A stretch of 64,000 bases of DNA from Moritella sp. (GTDB lineage: Bacteria; Pseudomonadota; Gammaproteobacteria; Enterobacterales; Moritellaceae). Shown in pieces: positions 49,381 through 60,560 of the stretch. A program made the translations under genes and the position numbers. Within the stretch, counting starts at the first letter, position 1; each line of letters opens with the position of its first letter. The notes below the pieces were generated by a model, which did no database searches, was not told where the DNA came from, and was given only the letters and a program-made list of their open reading frames with translations. The stretch spans positions 1 to 64,000 of the forward strand of contig NZ_JABSQR010000009.1 of NCBI RefSeq assembly GCF_013215705.1, written 5' to 3'.

Positions 49381-50298
49381 TTAACCTACCGTTAGCAGTC
49401 GATACTGGCGTGGTGATATACCCACCAGCTTTTTAAAGTAGCGCCCCATGTGGCTTTGGTTAGCAAAGCCACACTGCAACGCTATATCAGCCATACTGAC
49501 CTGCCCATTGCATACACGTAACTTCACTTGCTCTATGCGAACAGCCAACAAATACGCTTGTGGTGTTTGTGCCATGCTTTGTTTAAACATCCGGCAAAAA
49601 TGATATTCACTCAGTTGCGCTAAGTCAGCCAGTTCGGCAAGATAAACCTGACGCTGGAAGTTAGCCTGCATGTAATCACACACTAACGCTGCAACCTTTG
49701 GTGATAAGCCACCTTTCACCGCGGCGGTTAATTTAGTGATGCCCATATTCTGCAACATCGACACTAAGATAGTATTGGTCACTTGCTCCATGGCGAGATG
49801 ATCATTTCCGCTCTGCCAATCACTGGTCGCCATACAATGACGAAACAAGGCTTCGGTAGCAGCATCATTGGTAAAGGTTAATTCCGGCAGCTGTAACATC
49901 CGTGGATCAATATCAAATACTTTCAGCGCCAGCTGTTTGAGGTAATCATCACTAAAATATAAGTGCATGAATTGCTGTGTTTGCCCCAGTTGCCAATGAC
50001 TTTCAGAATCTTTTGGCATCAGGCAAAATTTACCTGGCGCGCCAAATCCAGAATTCACATCAGTACGGTGGGTTTCATAACCGCCAGACATGTACAAACT
50101 CAACGTGTGCTGCTTATTATTCACATAATATAAACGATCATGTTCATTTTGATAATGCGCCCACGACAGTGCATCCGTTAATGACGTTTGTCGTAAACAG
50201 ATCTTACTGGTCGATTGTTCGAAGCTAGTTGCACTGGGCTCAAGTTGAGATAAGGCAATATCCAGCTGTTGGTCCATTACTGGTTTTATTAACGGCAT
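49381..50298 (-). CDS. AraC-family transcriptional regulator
   Basis: 305 residues. The N-terminal part (about 20-180) is a cupin-like sensing region without a clear ligand motif. The C-terminal 100 residues form the two AraC helix-turn-helix units (LAELADLAQLSEYHFCRMFK and ADIALQCGFANQSHMGRYFK, ending GISPRQYR). It is divergent from the transporter gene at 50466 across 167 bp, which suggests it controls that exporter. Confidence 0.9.
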   Translation of the reverse strand: MPLIKPVMDQQLDIALSQLEPSATSFEQSTSKICLRQTSLTDALSWAHYQNEHDRLYYVNNKQHTLSLYMSGGYETHRTDVNSGFGAPGKFCLMPKDSESHWQLGQTQQFMHLYFSDDYLKQLALKVFDIDPRMLQLPELTFTNDAATEALFRHCMATSDWQSGNDHLAMEQVTNTILVSMLQNMGITKLTAAVKGGLSPKVAALVCDYMQANFQRQVYLAELADLAQLSEYHFCRMFKQSMAQTPQAYLLAVRIEQVKLRVCNGQVSMADIALQCGFANQSHMGRYFKKLVGISPRQYRLLTVG

Positions 50299-50465
50299 AA
50301 CAAAATATTACCATTAATGGCAGATTGCTCAACTGATACCGTGATCAGACTAATCATTAAACCGCAATATTGTGTTAGTTTTACCGACATCGTGATATTT
50401 CCGACATCAGAATACCTGCATAATGCAGACTAATTAATTGTGGTCGTAATAAAGAAGGAACCGCT

Positions 50466-51374
50466 ATGTCAGCATTACTCTATGTTTCAATGATATTTAT
50501 TTGGGGTTTTTCGTGGATATCAATCAAGTGGCAACACGGTGATGTGCCAATGGAAGTCTCAATCTTTTACCGCTTTGCAATTGCGGCAGCGGTCATGTTT
50601 GTGGTCGGTAAATTATGCGGTAAACTGCAACCCGTAAAACGTAAAGACCATGCTTTTTTAGCCCTGCAAGGCGTATGTTTATTCTGTTGTAATTTCCTCG
50701 CCTTTTACAGTGCAACTTTGTATATACCCAGTGGTTTAGTGGCGGTGTTTATGGCAAGCGCACCGGTATTCAACGCTTTTCACAGTAAGCTGTTTTACAA
50801 AACCCAAACCAATGCTAATTTCTGGTTCGGTGCCATACTTGGGCTTGCTGGTATTAGCTTGTTATTTGCAGGTGATTTACTGCAAACAGATTGGTCACAA
50901 GATACTTTGTACGGTCTGTTATTTGCCCTACTTGGCACTTGGTGTTTCTCGATTGGCAATATGCTGAGTATACGTAATACCAAGAATAATGTGCAGCCCT
51001 TCACTGCCACCAGCTATGCCATGGTGTATGGTTGTTTCGCGCTGTTAATGATTATATTAGTCCGTGGCATCTCGTTTGAGTTTACGATGACAACGCAATA
51101 CATCGGCAGTTTATTGTATCTCGCCATTCCGGCATCGGTACTTGGCTTTACCTTTTATCTTATTTTGGTAGATCGTTTAGGTGCCAGTAACGCCGCGTAT
51201 ATTTTAGTCATCACCCCGGTTGTCGCCTTAAGTGTTTCTGCGGTATTTGAAGATTATCATTGGACGCTATATTCAACGCTGGGACTGGTATTAGTGATAT
51301 TAGGCAATGTATTAACCCAACGTAAGAAACCCTTGCTTGTACGTACTAAAGTGCAGTCATTACCGGCAAGTTAA
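50466..51374 (+). CDS. DMT-superfamily (EamA) transporter
   Basis: 302 residues, about ten membrane segments in two EamA repeats (about 5-130 and 155-290). Signatures include IFIWGFSWISIKW near the start, SGLVAVFMASAPVFNAF near 90 and VITPVVALSVSAVFEDYHW near 250. Probably exports a small metabolite; the substrate cannot be read from sequence. AAGGA lies 7-8 nt before the ATG. Followed by a strong terminator. Confidence 0.9.
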   Translation: MSALLYVSMIFIWGFSWISIKWQHGDVPMEVSIFYRFAIAAAVMFVVGKLCGKLQPVKRKDHAFLALQGVCLFCCNFLAFYSATLYIPSGLVAVFMASAPVFNAFHSKLFYKTQTNANFWFGAILGLAGISLLFAGDLLQTDWSQDTLYGLLFALLGTWCFSIGNMLSIRNTKNNVQPFTATSYAMVYGCFALLMIILVRGISFEFTMTTQYIGSLLYLAIPASVLGFTFYLILVDRLGASNAAYILVITPVVALSVSAVFEDYHWTLYSTLGLVLVILGNVLTQRKKPLLVRTKVQSLPAS

Positions 51375-51392
51375 TCATTGATAGTGGGATAT

Positions 51393-51430
51393 AAAAATGC
51401 CCGTATAATTAATTCCTATACGGGCATTTT
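51393..51430. terminator. Bidirectional terminator between the transporter and chemoreceptor genes
   Basis: AAAATGCCCGTATA, loop ATTAATTCC, TATACGGGCATTTT. Perfect 14-bp stem with A and T tracts on either side. Confidence 0.92.
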
Positions 51431-51468
51431 ATTTTTAAAATTGAATTTACTAACTTAAATCCAGCCGT

Positions 51469-53370
51469 CTAAATTTTGAATTTACCTACAATAGCTTCAA
51501 GCTGAGCGTTGGTGTCGGCAAGAGCCTTACAGTGCCCGAGTTCCTTATCACCATTTTCGGTGAGTATTTCAGCCATGTTAGAAATAGAAGTCATGTTCTT
51601 ACTGATATCTTCAGAAACGGCGCTTTGCTCCTCAGCTGCAGTAGCAATCTCTATAGTAATGTCATTAATGTATGCGACTGATTTAGCCATGCTGTCAAGA
51701 TCCAAATTCACTTGTTCAGTGCTTTCGGCAGTATGACTACAACTCACCTTGATCGCATCCATATTGGTAACTAATAGATTCGCTCCTGAAGTCAAAATTG
51801 TAAGCATGTTTGCAATTTCAGAGGTACTTTCCTGAGTTCGAGCGGCTAGCGCACGGACTTCATCGGCAACGACAGCAAATCCTCTGCCTTGATCGCCAGC
51901 TCGGGCAGCTTCAATCGCAGCATTTAAGGCAAGCAAATTAGTCTGATCGGCTATATCTCCAATTACTTTTAGTAACTTGGCAATATTATTAATATTACCA
52001 TTCATATTAACGATATCACTGGACATAGACTCTACTTCACTCACCAATGAAGACACTGTTTGCACCGCTTTAGAAACGACATCCTTAGAGACTTCAGCTT
52101 GTTCTTTTGCATTTTGCGTATGAGTCAAGGCCTGAGAGGCATGACGAGCTACGGTCTCTGCCGTCACACTCATTTCGTGAATAGCCGTAACAACTTGGTT
52201 GGCTTCGTCAAAGTGCGATTGTAACACTTCACTATTTTGCTCAGACTGAGTAGAGAGTTCACTCACTCGGGCTGAAGTATCCAGAGTGGTTTGCGCAACC
52301 TCATGCATCATACTCTGCAGGTTGCCAATAAACGTATTGATGCCCGATGATATTTGTCCCAGATCATCTTTACTTTTGATGTCAAGGCGACGAGTAAGAT
52401 CACCAGTTCCCATCGATAGATCGAGAACCGTATTTTTAAGAGCAAGGATAGGTTTGTAAAGTCTATTCAGTACCATAAGTATGATGGCTACGGCGATCAA
52501 TATTACAATCATGGACGTCATTGTAGTCTGAACTAACTCAGCGTTTAAGTCGGAGTACATCACCGAGTCTTCAATACCAACATAGATAAACCACCGCCTA
52601 TCATCCGGTAATTTCACATCGGAGAAATAGGCATGTTTTTTTACTCCAGTCCATTCGTAATCCGCAGAGCCATCACCTTGTTCGGTCATCTTTTTTTCAA
52701 GGTCAGGTAGATTAAAATAAACACCCATTTCATCGCTCGGGTCAGTAGAAGCAAGTTGCGTAAATTCATCATCGAGGACAAGTAATACAGCACCAGGAAA
52801 ATCGACTTGCGAGATAATATCGTTAAGAATATCGAGTGAGATATCGCCTGCCACTACGCCTTGATTTCCGATCGGGCTTGCTAAACTTACCATCAACCCG
52901 CCAGTCGTATCATCCGTATAAATATCCGTCAGAATGGTAGATTGTTTAGCCATCGCATCCTTATACCAATCTCGGGTTCTTGGATCATAATCACTCACGT
53001 CAAATACGCCGTTATCGCCACCGGAATCACCAAAGGCACGTCCATCGCGATAGCCCACAGTAAAACTGGCATATCTAGCTGATTTGGTAACCATTTTAGC
53101 CACTGTCACGTAATCGACATCGGTATGCTCATCTTCAAAGTAAATACGGCTGGACTCCAATGCATCAACCCAAGCATCCATCTTTAGTGCTACTTCATTT
53201 GAGGCATTTTCTACGATGATCTGTGACATGCTTTCAATAGCAGCCATTTTTTGTGTTTTAAATTTATTATAAGACAACCAGTTAAATACTAATAATGCAA
53301 CTGATACTAGAATAGTGATAGTTAACACAAGCCGCTGTTTGAAACCAAGACTTTGTAGTGATAAAGGCAT
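51469..53370 (-). CDS. Methyl-accepting chemotaxis protein with dCache sensor
   Basis: 633 residues. Membrane segment 1 near 12-33, periplasmic double-Cache domain (about 40-275, with [26 protein letters not shown] and [20 protein letters not shown]), membrane segment 2 near 280-302, HAMP domain to about 355, and a cytoplasmic signalling domain with the hairpin tip [23 protein letters not shown]. The DxR-like and WYKDA features are typical of dCache_1 sensors of amino acids or organic acids, but the ligand is unknown. It controls CheA and swimming direction. Confidence 0.93.
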   Translation of the reverse strand: MPLSLQSLGFKQRLVLTITILVSVALLVFNWLSYNKFKTQKMAAIESMSQIIVENASNEVALKMDAWVDALESSRIYFEDEHTDVDYVTVAKMVTKSARYASFTVGYRDGRAFGDSGGDNGVFDVSDYDPRTRDWYKDAMAKQSTILTDIYTDDTTGGLMVSLASPIGNQGVVAGDISLDILNDIISQVDFPGAVLLVLDDEFTQLASTDPSDEMGVYFNLPDLEKKMTEQGDGSADYEWTGVKKHAYFSDVKLPDDRRWFIYVGIEDSVMYSDLNAELVQTTMTSMIVILIAVAIILMVLNRLYKPILALKNTVLDLSMGTGDLTRRLDIKSKDDLGQISSGINTFIGNLQSMMHEVAQTTLDTSARVSELSTQSEQNSEVLQSHFDEANQVVTAIHEMSVTAETVARHASQALTHTQNAKEQAEVSKDVVSKAVQTVSSLVSEVESMSSDIVNMNGNINNIAKLLKVIGDIADQTNLLALNAAIEAARAGDQGRGFAVVADEVRALAARTQESTSEIANMLTILTSGANLLVTNMDAIKVSCSHTAESTEQVNLDLDSMAKSVAYINDITIEIATAAEEQSAVSEDISKNMTSISNMAEILTENGDKELGHCKALADTNAQLEAIVGKFKI

Positions 53371-53538
53371 TCGTTGACCCCCTCGTTATAGCTACTAGAA
53401 TTACTGACAGTGAGGCTGTTTTTTCATTTAATACTAAACAACCAAGTAAATTACAAATAGCATATTAATGGTGAATCAACTCCCCGTTTGCGACTTTAAC
53501 TATGTTTTTAACTATATTTTAAAATATATTCACTTTAA

Positions 53539-53566
53539 AATAGCCACAAACTAGTTTATGGCTATT
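53539..53566 (-). terminator. Probable terminator of metH
   Basis: AATAGCCACAAAC / GTTTATGGCTATT: 13-bp stem with one mismatch and a tight loop. Minus strand continues TTTTAAAG. Lies 14 nt after the metH stop. Confidence 0.65.
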
Positions 53567-53579
53567 ACAAGGTGAAAAC

Positions 53580-56500
53580 TTAATCCGGCGCATAGCCTAA
53601 GTTAGGCCCTAACCAACGTTCGGCTTCTTCAAGCGTCATATTTTTACGCTCGGCATAATCTTTCACTTGGTCTTCTTGAATAGAGGCCACCGCAAAATAA
53701 CGTGATTCCGGATGGGAAAATATCAACCCAGATACCGCCGCACCCGGCCACATCGCATAAGAAGAGGTTAGCTTCATACCAATGCTGTCGGGATCTAGCA
53801 ACTCCCAGATCGTACCCTTTTCAGTGTGTTCAGGACAGGCCGCATAACCCGGCGCCGGACGAATTCCTTGGTACTTCTCACGGATCAGATCATCGTTGTT
53901 CCACTCTTCGGTCGGCGTGAAGCCCCACTCTTGTTTACGCACTAATTCATGTAAACGCTCGGCCATGGCTTCCGCTAAACGGTCACACACAGACTGGATA
54001 AGAATCGCGTTGTAATCATCTTCAATACCTTTGAAGTAATTCGCTACGTCATCTTCACCGATTCCACCAGTAACAGCGAATGCACCGATATAATCAAATT
54101 TACCAGACTCTTTCGGCGCCACAAAATCAGCAAGGCTATTATTGTACTGCCCTGGTTTTTTCTTGGTTTGCTGACGTAAGTGCTCAAGTCGGGTTAATAC
54201 CTGTGACCGCGTTTCATCGGTATACACTTCGATAGTGTCGTCGTTCACGGTATTGGCAGGGAATAAACCAATCACACCATTTACAGATATTTTATAATCG
54301 TCAGGCACGCCTTCAAGCCCAGCACCACCTTCTTCTAAACGGTCCAGCATGTCGTTTGCGTCATTAAATAAACTGGTCGCTTCGACACCAACCACGTCAT
54401 CGGTGAGGATACGGGGGTATTTACCCGCCAAAGTCCAGGTCATGAAAAACGGGGTCCAATCGATGTATTTACGCAGTTCCGCTATCGAGTAGCTAATGAA
54501 CTTCTGCACACCCAATGTTTTCGGGACTGGCGGCGTATAGTTAACCCAATCAATTGGCGCTTTATTGGCACGTGCGACGTCAAGTGTGACCGGCGCGCTG
54601 CGTGGTCGTTTACGGGCATGTTGCTCACGCGCCACCTCGTATTCTTTGGCCATTCTCGCGACCAGTACCGGTTTCTTGGTTTCTGACAATAATGCCGCTA
54701 CCACCCCGACTGCACGTGATGCGTTGGAAACATAGATAACCGGTTCGTCATAGTTTTGCTCAATCTTCACCGCGGTATGCGCTTTGGATGTGGTCGCACC
54801 ACCAATCAGGATCGGCAGTTTAAAGCCTTTACGCTGACATTCTTTCGCCACATGCACCATTTCATCGAGTGACGGGGTGATCAAACCGGATAGACCGATA
54901 ATGTCGCAGTTTTCTTCCACTGCTTTTTTCAGAATATCATCACACGAGACCATCACGCCCATATCAACGATCTCATAGTTATTACACTGCAACACTACAC
55001 CGACAATATTTTTGCCGATATCGTGGACATCGCCTTTTACCGTGGCTAATAATATTCTACCGTTTGACGAGCTTTTTTGTTTTGATGCTTCAATGTAAGG
55101 ATTTAAGTAAGATACCGCGCGTTTCATTACCCGCGCAGATTTAACCACCTGGGGTAAGAACATTTTACCGGCACCAAATAAATCACCAACCGCATTCATG
55201 CCGTCCATCAATGGACCTTCGATCACTTCTAATGGCAGAGTTGCTTGTTGGCGTGCTTCTTCGGTATCTTCTTCGATAAATTCAGTAATACCTTTAATTA
55301 AGGCGTACTCTAGACGTTTATTCACCTCAAAGCTGCGCCATTCCTGGGTTTCAGCTTCGACTTCAACACCTGAATCGCGGTACTTCTCGGCAAGAGCGAG
55401 CAGCGCTTCCGTGGCATTATCATTGCGATTAAGGATCACATCTTCCACACCATCGAGCAGATCTTTCGGCAGATCGTCATAGATCGCCAACTGCCCCGCA
55501 TTCACAATACCCATATCCATGCCTTCACGGATACAGTAGTACAAGAACACGGCATGGATCGCTTCACGCAACGGGTTATTACCACGGAACGAGAAGGATA
55601 CGTTAGAGACACCGCCCGAGATCATGGCATGCGGTAATTCACGTTTAATGTCTTTCACTGCTTCAATGAAATCAACCGCATAGTTATTATGCTCATCAAT
55701 ACCGGTAGCAACGGCAAAGATATTGGGATCGAAAATAATATCTTCCGGCGGGAAATTAACTTCATTCACCAGGATGTCGTAAGAACGCTTACAAATTTGA
55801 AACTTACGTTCTTGGGTATCCGCTTGGCCATCTTCATCAAAGGCCATCACAATCATAGCAGCGCCGTAACGACGGATTAATTTAGCTTGATGGCGGAAGT
55901 TATCTTCACCCTCTTTCAGCGAGATTGAGTTAACAATCGCTTTGCCCTGTACGCATTTCAAGCCCGCTTCAATAATTTCCCATTTCGACGAATCGATCAT
56001 GATTGGCACTTTCGAAATGTCGGGTTCTGACGCCACCAGATTTAAAAATCGCTCCATACAATGCAACGAATCCAACATGCCTTCATCCATATTGATATCG
56101 ATGATCTGCGCACCAGATTCAACTTGCTGCAGGGCAACATGCAGGGCTTCGTCGTAGTTTTCTTCTTTAATCAGACGTTTGAAACGTGCCGAGCCGGTAA
56201 CGTTGGTACGTTCACCGACGTTAACAAATAGGCTGTCTTTCTTTATCGTTAATGGCTCAAGTCCACTTAAACGACAGGCGATTTCGATTTCAGGTAATTG
56301 ACGCGGCTTAACACCTTCAACCGCATCAGCCATCGCCTTAATATGTTCTGGCGTGGTACCACAACAACCACCAACCATATTTAAGAAACCGGCTTCAGCC
56401 CATTCCTTAATATGCACTGCCATGTCTTCCGGGCTTAAATCATATTCACCAAACGCATTTGGTAAACCAGCATTAGGATGCGCGGTGACATAACTTTCTG

Positions 56501-57299
56501 AGATACGTGATAGTTCATCAACATATTGACGTAATTCATCCGGGCCTAATGCACAGTTAAGACCAAAAGTGATCGGTTCGGCATGACGTAATGAATTATA
56601 AAATGCTTCTGTGGTTTGACCCGTCAGTGTACGACCCGAGGCATCGGTAATGGTACCCGAGATCATAATCGGTAATTCAAAGCCGAGTTCTTCAAATACA
56701 GTTTTAACCGCAAAGACCGCTGCTTTAGCATTCAAGGTATCAAAGATCGTTTCGATGAGAATAATATCGGCACCGCCTTCGATTAACGCTTTGGTTGATT
56801 CGATATAGGCTTCAACCATCAGATCAAAAGAGGTATTACGGAAAGCGGGATCATTTACATCGGGAGAAATAGAACAAGTACGATTCGTTGGACCCAGAAC
56901 ACCGGCCACAAAACGGGGACGGTCCGGGTTTTCTGCGGTTTTTTCATCGGCAACTTGACGGGCGATACGCGCAGCTTCGCGGTTAATCTCTGCCGATAAT
57001 GATGCCATATCATAATCAGCCATCGCGATAGTCGTGGCATTGAAGGTATTGGTTTCAAGAATATCGGCGCCCGCGTCGAGATACTCTTTATGAATGTCAG
57101 CAATGAGCTGTGGCTTACTTAATACCAATAAATCATTATTACCTTTGACGTCGCAATGCCAGTTAGCAAAACGTTCACCACGGTAATCGGCTTCTTCTAA
57201 TTTATAGTCTTGGATCATCGTACCCATGCCGCCATCGATAAGCATGATACGTTTTTTTAATTGCTGTTCCAGCTGTTGTTTGTTTTTTATAGTAGCCAC
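53580..57299 (-). CDS. metH: Cobalamin-dependent methionine synthase
   Basis: 1239 residues with all four modules: homocysteine domain (Cys in NCALGP near 248 and GGCCGTT near 313 bind zinc), pterin-binding domain (about 355-620), cobalamin domain with [12 protein letters not shown] near 760, and AdoMet reactivation domain (from about 900; [12 protein letters not shown]). It transfers methyl from methyltetrahydrofolate to homocysteine through B12. The start is GTG with GAGGG 6 nt upstream. No B12 or SAM riboswitch was seen upstream. It follows metA by about 100 nt in the same direction. Confidence 0.97.
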   Translation of the reverse strand: MATIKNKQQLEQQLKKRIMLIDGGMGTMIQDYKLEEADYRGERFANWHCDVKGNNDLLVLSKPQLIADIHKEYLDAGADILETNTFNATTIAMADYDMASLSAEINREAARIARQVADEKTAENPDRPRFVAGVLGPTNRTCSISPDVNDPAFRNTSFDLMVEAYIESTKALIEGGADIILIETIFDTLNAKAAVFAVKTVFEELGFELPIMISGTITDASGRTLTGQTTEAFYNSLRHAEPITFGLNCALGPDELRQYVDELSRISESYVTAHPNAGLPNAFGEYDLSPEDMAVHIKEWAEAGFLNMVGGCCGTTPEHIKAMADAVEGVKPRQLPEIEIACRLSGLEPLTIKKDSLFVNVGERTNVTGSARFKRLIKEENYDEALHVALQQVESGAQIIDINMDEGMLDSLHCMERFLNLVASEPDISKVPIMIDSSKWEIIEAGLKCVQGKAIVNSISLKEGEDNFRHQAKLIRRYGAAMIVMAFDEDGQADTQERKFQICKRSYDILVNEVNFPPEDIIFDPNIFAVATGIDEHNNYAVDFIEAVKDIKRELPHAMISGGVSNVSFSFRGNNPLREAIHAVFLYYCIREGMDMGIVNAGQLAIYDDLPKDLLDGVEDVILNRNDNATEALLALAEKYRDSGVEVEAETQEWRSFEVNKRLEYALIKGITEFIEEDTEEARQQATLPLEVIEGPLMDGMNAVGDLFGAGKMFLPQVVKSARVMKRAVSYLNPYIEASKQKSSSNGRILLATVKGDVHDIGKNIVGVVLQCNNYEIVDMGVMVSCDDILKKAVEENCDIIGLSGLITPSLDEMVHVAKECQRKGFKLPILIGGATTSKAHTAVKIEQNYDEPVIYVSNASRAVGVVAALLSETKKPVLVARMAKEYEVAREQHARKRPRSAPVTLDVARANKAPIDWVNYTPPVPKTLGVQKFISYSIAELRKYIDWTPFFMTWTLAGKYPRILTDDVVGVEATSLFNDANDMLDRLEEGGAGLEGVPDDYKISVNGVIGLFPANTVNDDTIEVYTDETRSQVLTRLEHLRQQTKKKPGQYNNSLADFVAPKESGKFDYIGAFAVTGGIGEDDVANYFKGIEDDYNAILIQSVCDRLAEAMAERLHELVRKQEWGFTPTEEWNNDDLIREKYQGIRPAPGYAACPEHTEKGTIWELLDPDSIGMKLTSSYAMWPGAAVSGLIFSHPESRYFAVASIQEDQVKDYAERKNMTLEEAERWLGPNLGYAPD

Positions 57300-57400
57300 A
57301 AGATCCCTCGTTAATGTACTGCAGACCCAATCCTGAGTCTTATTATTTGATACTAATCTATTTGCTCGACTATCTATTCGAATAGCTGCACTCGTAACAG

Positions 57401-58312
57401 TTATAGATCGTTTAAGTCATATGGCGTTTGTTGATAAACATAATAGTTTAACCAGTTGCTATAGAGCAGATTACCATGACTACGCCAAGTAACAAGAGGG
57501 TCATTTTCAGCATTATCGTCTTTATAATAATTAGTCGGTACTTCGGCTTCAACACCATCGACAACATCACGCATGTATTCTTGGTGTAAGGTGTCTGCAC
57601 TGTATTCAGGGTGGCCAGTAACAAATACCTGACGGCAGTCTTTTGATGCCGCTAAATACACCCCGGTCTCATCATTCGCAGCTAAGATATTGAGGTCTGT
57701 ACCTGCAAACATCTCGGCAGAGAAATCGGCATAGCGCGACATAGGCACGGGAAATTCATCATCAAAACCACGTACTAATGGATTATGGCGATGGAATGTT
57801 TGCTGTGGATAAACCCCAGATAATTTCTTATCGTGAACTTTTTTATCAATGCCATATAGTACTTTCAATGCTGCTTGTGCTGCCCAGCATAAGAATAAAG
57901 TAGATACCACGTGGGTTTTCGACCAGTTAATGATCTCTTCTATTTGTGGCCAATACACCACTTCATCATGGCCGACCAGACCTAATGGCGCACCAGTGAT
58001 AATCAAACCATCGTAATTATTATGACGAATACGCTCAAAGTCATGATAAAACTCATCAATATGTTCTTGGGGAGTATTTTTAGAGGCGCGATAGTCAATG
58101 CGTAATAGCTCTACATTTACTTGCAGTGGCGTATTCGATAATAACCGCAATATTTGGTTTTCAGTCTCAATTTTTTTCGGCATAAGGTTAAGAACAACAA
58201 CCTGCAGCGGTCTGATCTCTTGCTTGGTTGCGCGTGACTCGAGCATCACAAAAATATTTTCATTACCTAATATTTCAGCAGCCGGTAGCCCGTCTTTAAT
58301 TCTAATCGGCAT
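57401..58312 (-). CDS. metA: Homoserine O-acyltransferase (MetA/MetAS type)
   Basis: 303 residues. First committed step of methionine synthesis, activating homoserine with an acyl group from CoA. The catalytic Cys is in [11 protein letters not shown] near 142; the His/Glu pair is in FVTGHPEYS near 235. Succinyl or acetyl preference depends on the residue at about 111 and cannot be settled by eye. Start [12 protein letters not shown] matches E. coli MPIRVPDEL; AAGG lies 9 nt upstream. Confidence 0.95.
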   Translation of the reverse strand: MPIRIKDGLPAAEILGNENIFVMLESRATKQEIRPLQVVVLNLMPKKIETENQILRLLSNTPLQVNVELLRIDYRASKNTPQEHIDEFYHDFERIRHNNYDGLIITGAPLGLVGHDEVVYWPQIEEIINWSKTHVVSTLFLCWAAQAALKVLYGIDKKVHDKKLSGVYPQQTFHRHNPLVRGFDDEFPVPMSRYADFSAEMFAGTDLNILAANDETGVYLAASKDCRQVFVTGHPEYSADTLHQEYMRDVVDGVEAEVPTNYYKDDNAENDPLVTWRSHGNLLYSNWLNYYVYQQTPYDLNDL

Positions 58313-58454
58313 TATTCCCATCCTTAAGTAATAAATTAGCCATCCAGAAGTCTACCCTATTTATACAAGCGTTGTAAATGTTGTGATGGATTTAAATCGG
58401 ACATATCGATGATTTCCCCCTGCGTTGCAATAAAACCCTGACCTCTCATTCAGT

Positions 58455-58491
58455 TTCAGTTGACCATAGCTTCCGACTTCAGTTGACCATA
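58455..58491 (+). repeat. 14-bp direct repeat TTCAGTTGACCATA
   Basis: Exact copies at 58455-58468 and 58478-58491, 23 bp apart, in the metA/TRIC intergenic region. Spacing near two helical turns would suit a regulator; a relic of a mobile-element end is the alternative. Confidence 0.75.
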
Positions 58492-58588
58492 AAAGTGTTT
58501 ATGTATAGGATCGCCTGCTTGCAAGGAGCTAGGCATATTTTAAATGGATACATCCCCCCAATTTCGTTAATTTAAAGGGTTCGCAATA

Positions 58589-59206
58589 ATGCTCACTTAC
58601 ATCTATTTAATTGCCATCACTGCCGAAGCTATGTCGGGTGCATTAATGGCGGGTCGCCGTAATATGGACATTTTCGGCGTAGCGGTTATCGCCTTTGTGA
58701 CCGCGCTTGGTGGCGGTACAGTACGCGATCTATTATTGGGTAATTTCCCAATTGCTTGGACTCAGCATCCCCACTACGTCTACATCACCATATGTGCAGG
58801 TTTGTTTACGATCCTGATTGCCAAACACATGGATCATTTGCGTCGTTTATTCTTAGTACTTGATGCGGTTGGCTTGATAGCATTTACCATTATTGGTTGT
58901 AATGTAGCGATGCAACTCGGTTACCACCCAACGGTGATTATTATGGCGGGGATGATAACGGGTATTTGTGGCGGGGTGATACGCGATCTACTCTGTAATC
59001 GCACTCCGGTCGTATTCTGTAAAGAGATCTACGCGGGTATCTCATTATTAGTCGCGGTACTTTATCTGGGCTTGGAAACGCTGGGTATTGACCACAATAT
59101 CAATCTTATTGTGGCCTTCTGTGTCGGTGTGTCACTACGCCTGTGTGCTATTTATTGGAAATGGTCATTACCAACATTTAACTACACCTCGGAAGAATGG
59201 GACTAA
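58589..59206 (+). CDS. TRIC-type (UPF0126, YicG-like) membrane protein
   Basis: 205 residues, seven membrane segments in two repeats of the UPF0126 unit. Each repeat has the glycine-rich motif: GGGTVRDLLLG near 40 and CGGVIRDLLCN near 130. Bacterial members are trimeric cation (K+) channels; the physiological role here is unknown. AAAGGG lies 9-10 nt before the ATG. Single gene. Confidence 0.88.
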   Translation: MLTYIYLIAITAEAMSGALMAGRRNMDIFGVAVIAFVTALGGGTVRDLLLGNFPIAWTQHPHYVYITICAGLFTILIAKHMDHLRRLFLVLDAVGLIAFTIIGCNVAMQLGYHPTVIIMAGMITGICGGVIRDLLCNRTPVVFCKEIYAGISLLVAVLYLGLETLGIDHNINLIVAFCVGVSLRLCAIYWKWSLPTFNYTSEEWD

Positions 59207-59231
59207 ATAGCTCTTAATTGTACTAAATGTA

Positions 59232-59603
59232 CTAGCGCTGACTAAAAAATCCTAACCAGGCTTGGAGTATGATCTCAAAATCCTCCAGGCCACACACTGC
59301 CATCGTTTCCGCATCATAAAAATTCATGTCGTCTTCGAGCACTTCACCAAAATCCATTAACTCCGAATTAGTACACGCACACGCATCTTCTTGGGTCAGG
59401 GTTAATGTCATCTCATCACCAACTAAACGATACTCTTGTTTTTTACGGGCTTTTAATAAATCAATTTCAGCTTGAATCAACGCAATAGTGGCTTTATCCG
59501 TGCCTAACGTGCCTTGGATCCAACTACCGAGTGCCGTCTGTTCCATTGATATGATGACGCGGTAAGTATCTGTTAGGGTATCTTTTCGAAATTCAAAATC
59601 CAC
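59232..59603 (-). CDS. yacL: YacL/UPF0231 family protein
   Basis: 123 residues, matching YacL from start (MDFEFRKD against MDYEFLRD) to end, including DDMNFYDAETMAVCGLEDFE. Acidic and probably cytoplasmic; function unknown. In E. coli it follows acnB directly. Here the phosphatase gene lies between them. Confidence 0.88.
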   Translation of the reverse strand: MDFEFRKDTLTDTYRVIISMEQTALGSWIQGTLGTDKATIALIQAEIDLLKARKKQEYRLVGDEMTLTLTQEDACACTNSELMDFGEVLEDDMNFYDAETMAVCGLEDFEIILQAWLGFFSQR

Positions 59604-59730
59604 GGTTATGCCTGCTTATAGATAATAGTTTAATAAGGTGTTAGAGGAGAGGATTGTAGCAAAACAACAGCAGAAACAGCAATAGCCCGTGATGAGAGAA
59701 GATAGTAAGAAGTATCAAATAAGTTATTAA

Positions 59731-60405
59731 TCAAATAACCGAAAATATTTGTTTGCTAGACAACACAGTTAAACGTTTGGTTTTACTTAACGTATCAATC
59801 CACAGCTGGTTCTGATTCGTCACTACCTGGCTACAATTAACATGGCCATGAATGGTGACATCAACATTAGCAATCCGGCTAAATTCGCCTTTTTTAACCG
59901 CTACATACGAGGCAGTAGACCAAACTAAATCATCCAGTAAACTTGATTTTATACCGCTCTCATCCAAAAACACATGCCAATCAGCGGGCGCATACGCATG
60001 ACTAATGCCGACAGAACCCTGCGCCGTTTTAACGGTCAGTGCATAACTGCAATGTTGTTTAATTAATAACTTACAAGCAGTTTGCTGTTCTGGAGCAAGC
60101 GCATAAAACCATTCTCCCCCGGCGTTTTTATGTAGACGAGTCAACTTATGCTCATCTTCAGCAAGCAACATCTCTTCATGGTTACCAAGGACGGCAAAAA
60201 ACCACGATTCATTGAGCAAGTTTAATGTATGCAATGATTGCGGTCCGCGATCAATCATATCACCGACTGAAAATAACCGGTCTTTATCAAAATCAAAACG
60301 GCAGCGTGTCAAGGCTCGCATTAATAGCGGTAGCTCGCCGTGGATATCACCGACAAAATAATCTCTACCGACCAGATTTTCAGCAATGAATTTATGTGTG
60401 GTCAC
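59731..60405 (-). CDS. PrpA/PphA-like metallophosphatase
   Basis: 224 residues. Calcineurin-type motifs: GDIHGE near 19, GDMIDRGPQS near 47, GNHEEML near 75, and ISHAYAP and IHGHVN for the remaining metal ligands. E. coli PrpA and PrpB are protein Ser/Thr phosphatases of this type; dinucleoside polyphosphate hydrolysis is another possibility. It lies between yacL and acnB on the same strand, with a terminator separating it from acnB. Confidence 0.87.
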   Translation of the reverse strand: MTTHKFIAENLVGRDYFVGDIHGELPLLMRALTRCRFDFDKDRLFSVGDMIDRGPQSLHTLNLLNESWFFAVLGNHEEMLLAEDEHKLTRLHKNAGGEWFYALAPEQQTACKLLIKQHCSYALTVKTAQGSVGISHAYAPADWHVFLDESGIKSSLLDDLVWSTASYVAVKKGEFSRIANVDVTIHGHVNCSQVVTNQNQLWIDTLSKTKRLTVLSSKQIFSVI

Positions 60406-60461
60406 TCTGCATGTTCCTATTAGGATAGCTTACGATACTATTTTATATTAATACACAATTC

Positions 60462-60504
60462 AAAAAAACGGCGACCCATGTAAACCATAGATCGCCGTTT
60501 ATTT
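60462..60504 (-). terminator. Terminator of acnB
   Basis: Minus strand: AAACGGCGA, 17-nt loop, TCGCCGTTTTTTT. 9-bp perfect stem, 57 nt after the acnB stop. Confidence 0.85.
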
Positions 60505-60560
60505 TAGCAAATTCGCCGCTTATACTAAAGCAACGAGCGTTTAAGTTAGCCGAATACTAA

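Noticed and set aside
57300-57400. B12 or SAM riboswitch before metH
   Set aside because: Only about 100 nt with no B12-box or conserved SAM-riboswitch stem seen.
58313-58588. MetJ operator before metA
   Set aside because: A single AGAAGTCT near 58350 is not repeated, so the required tandem met boxes are absent.
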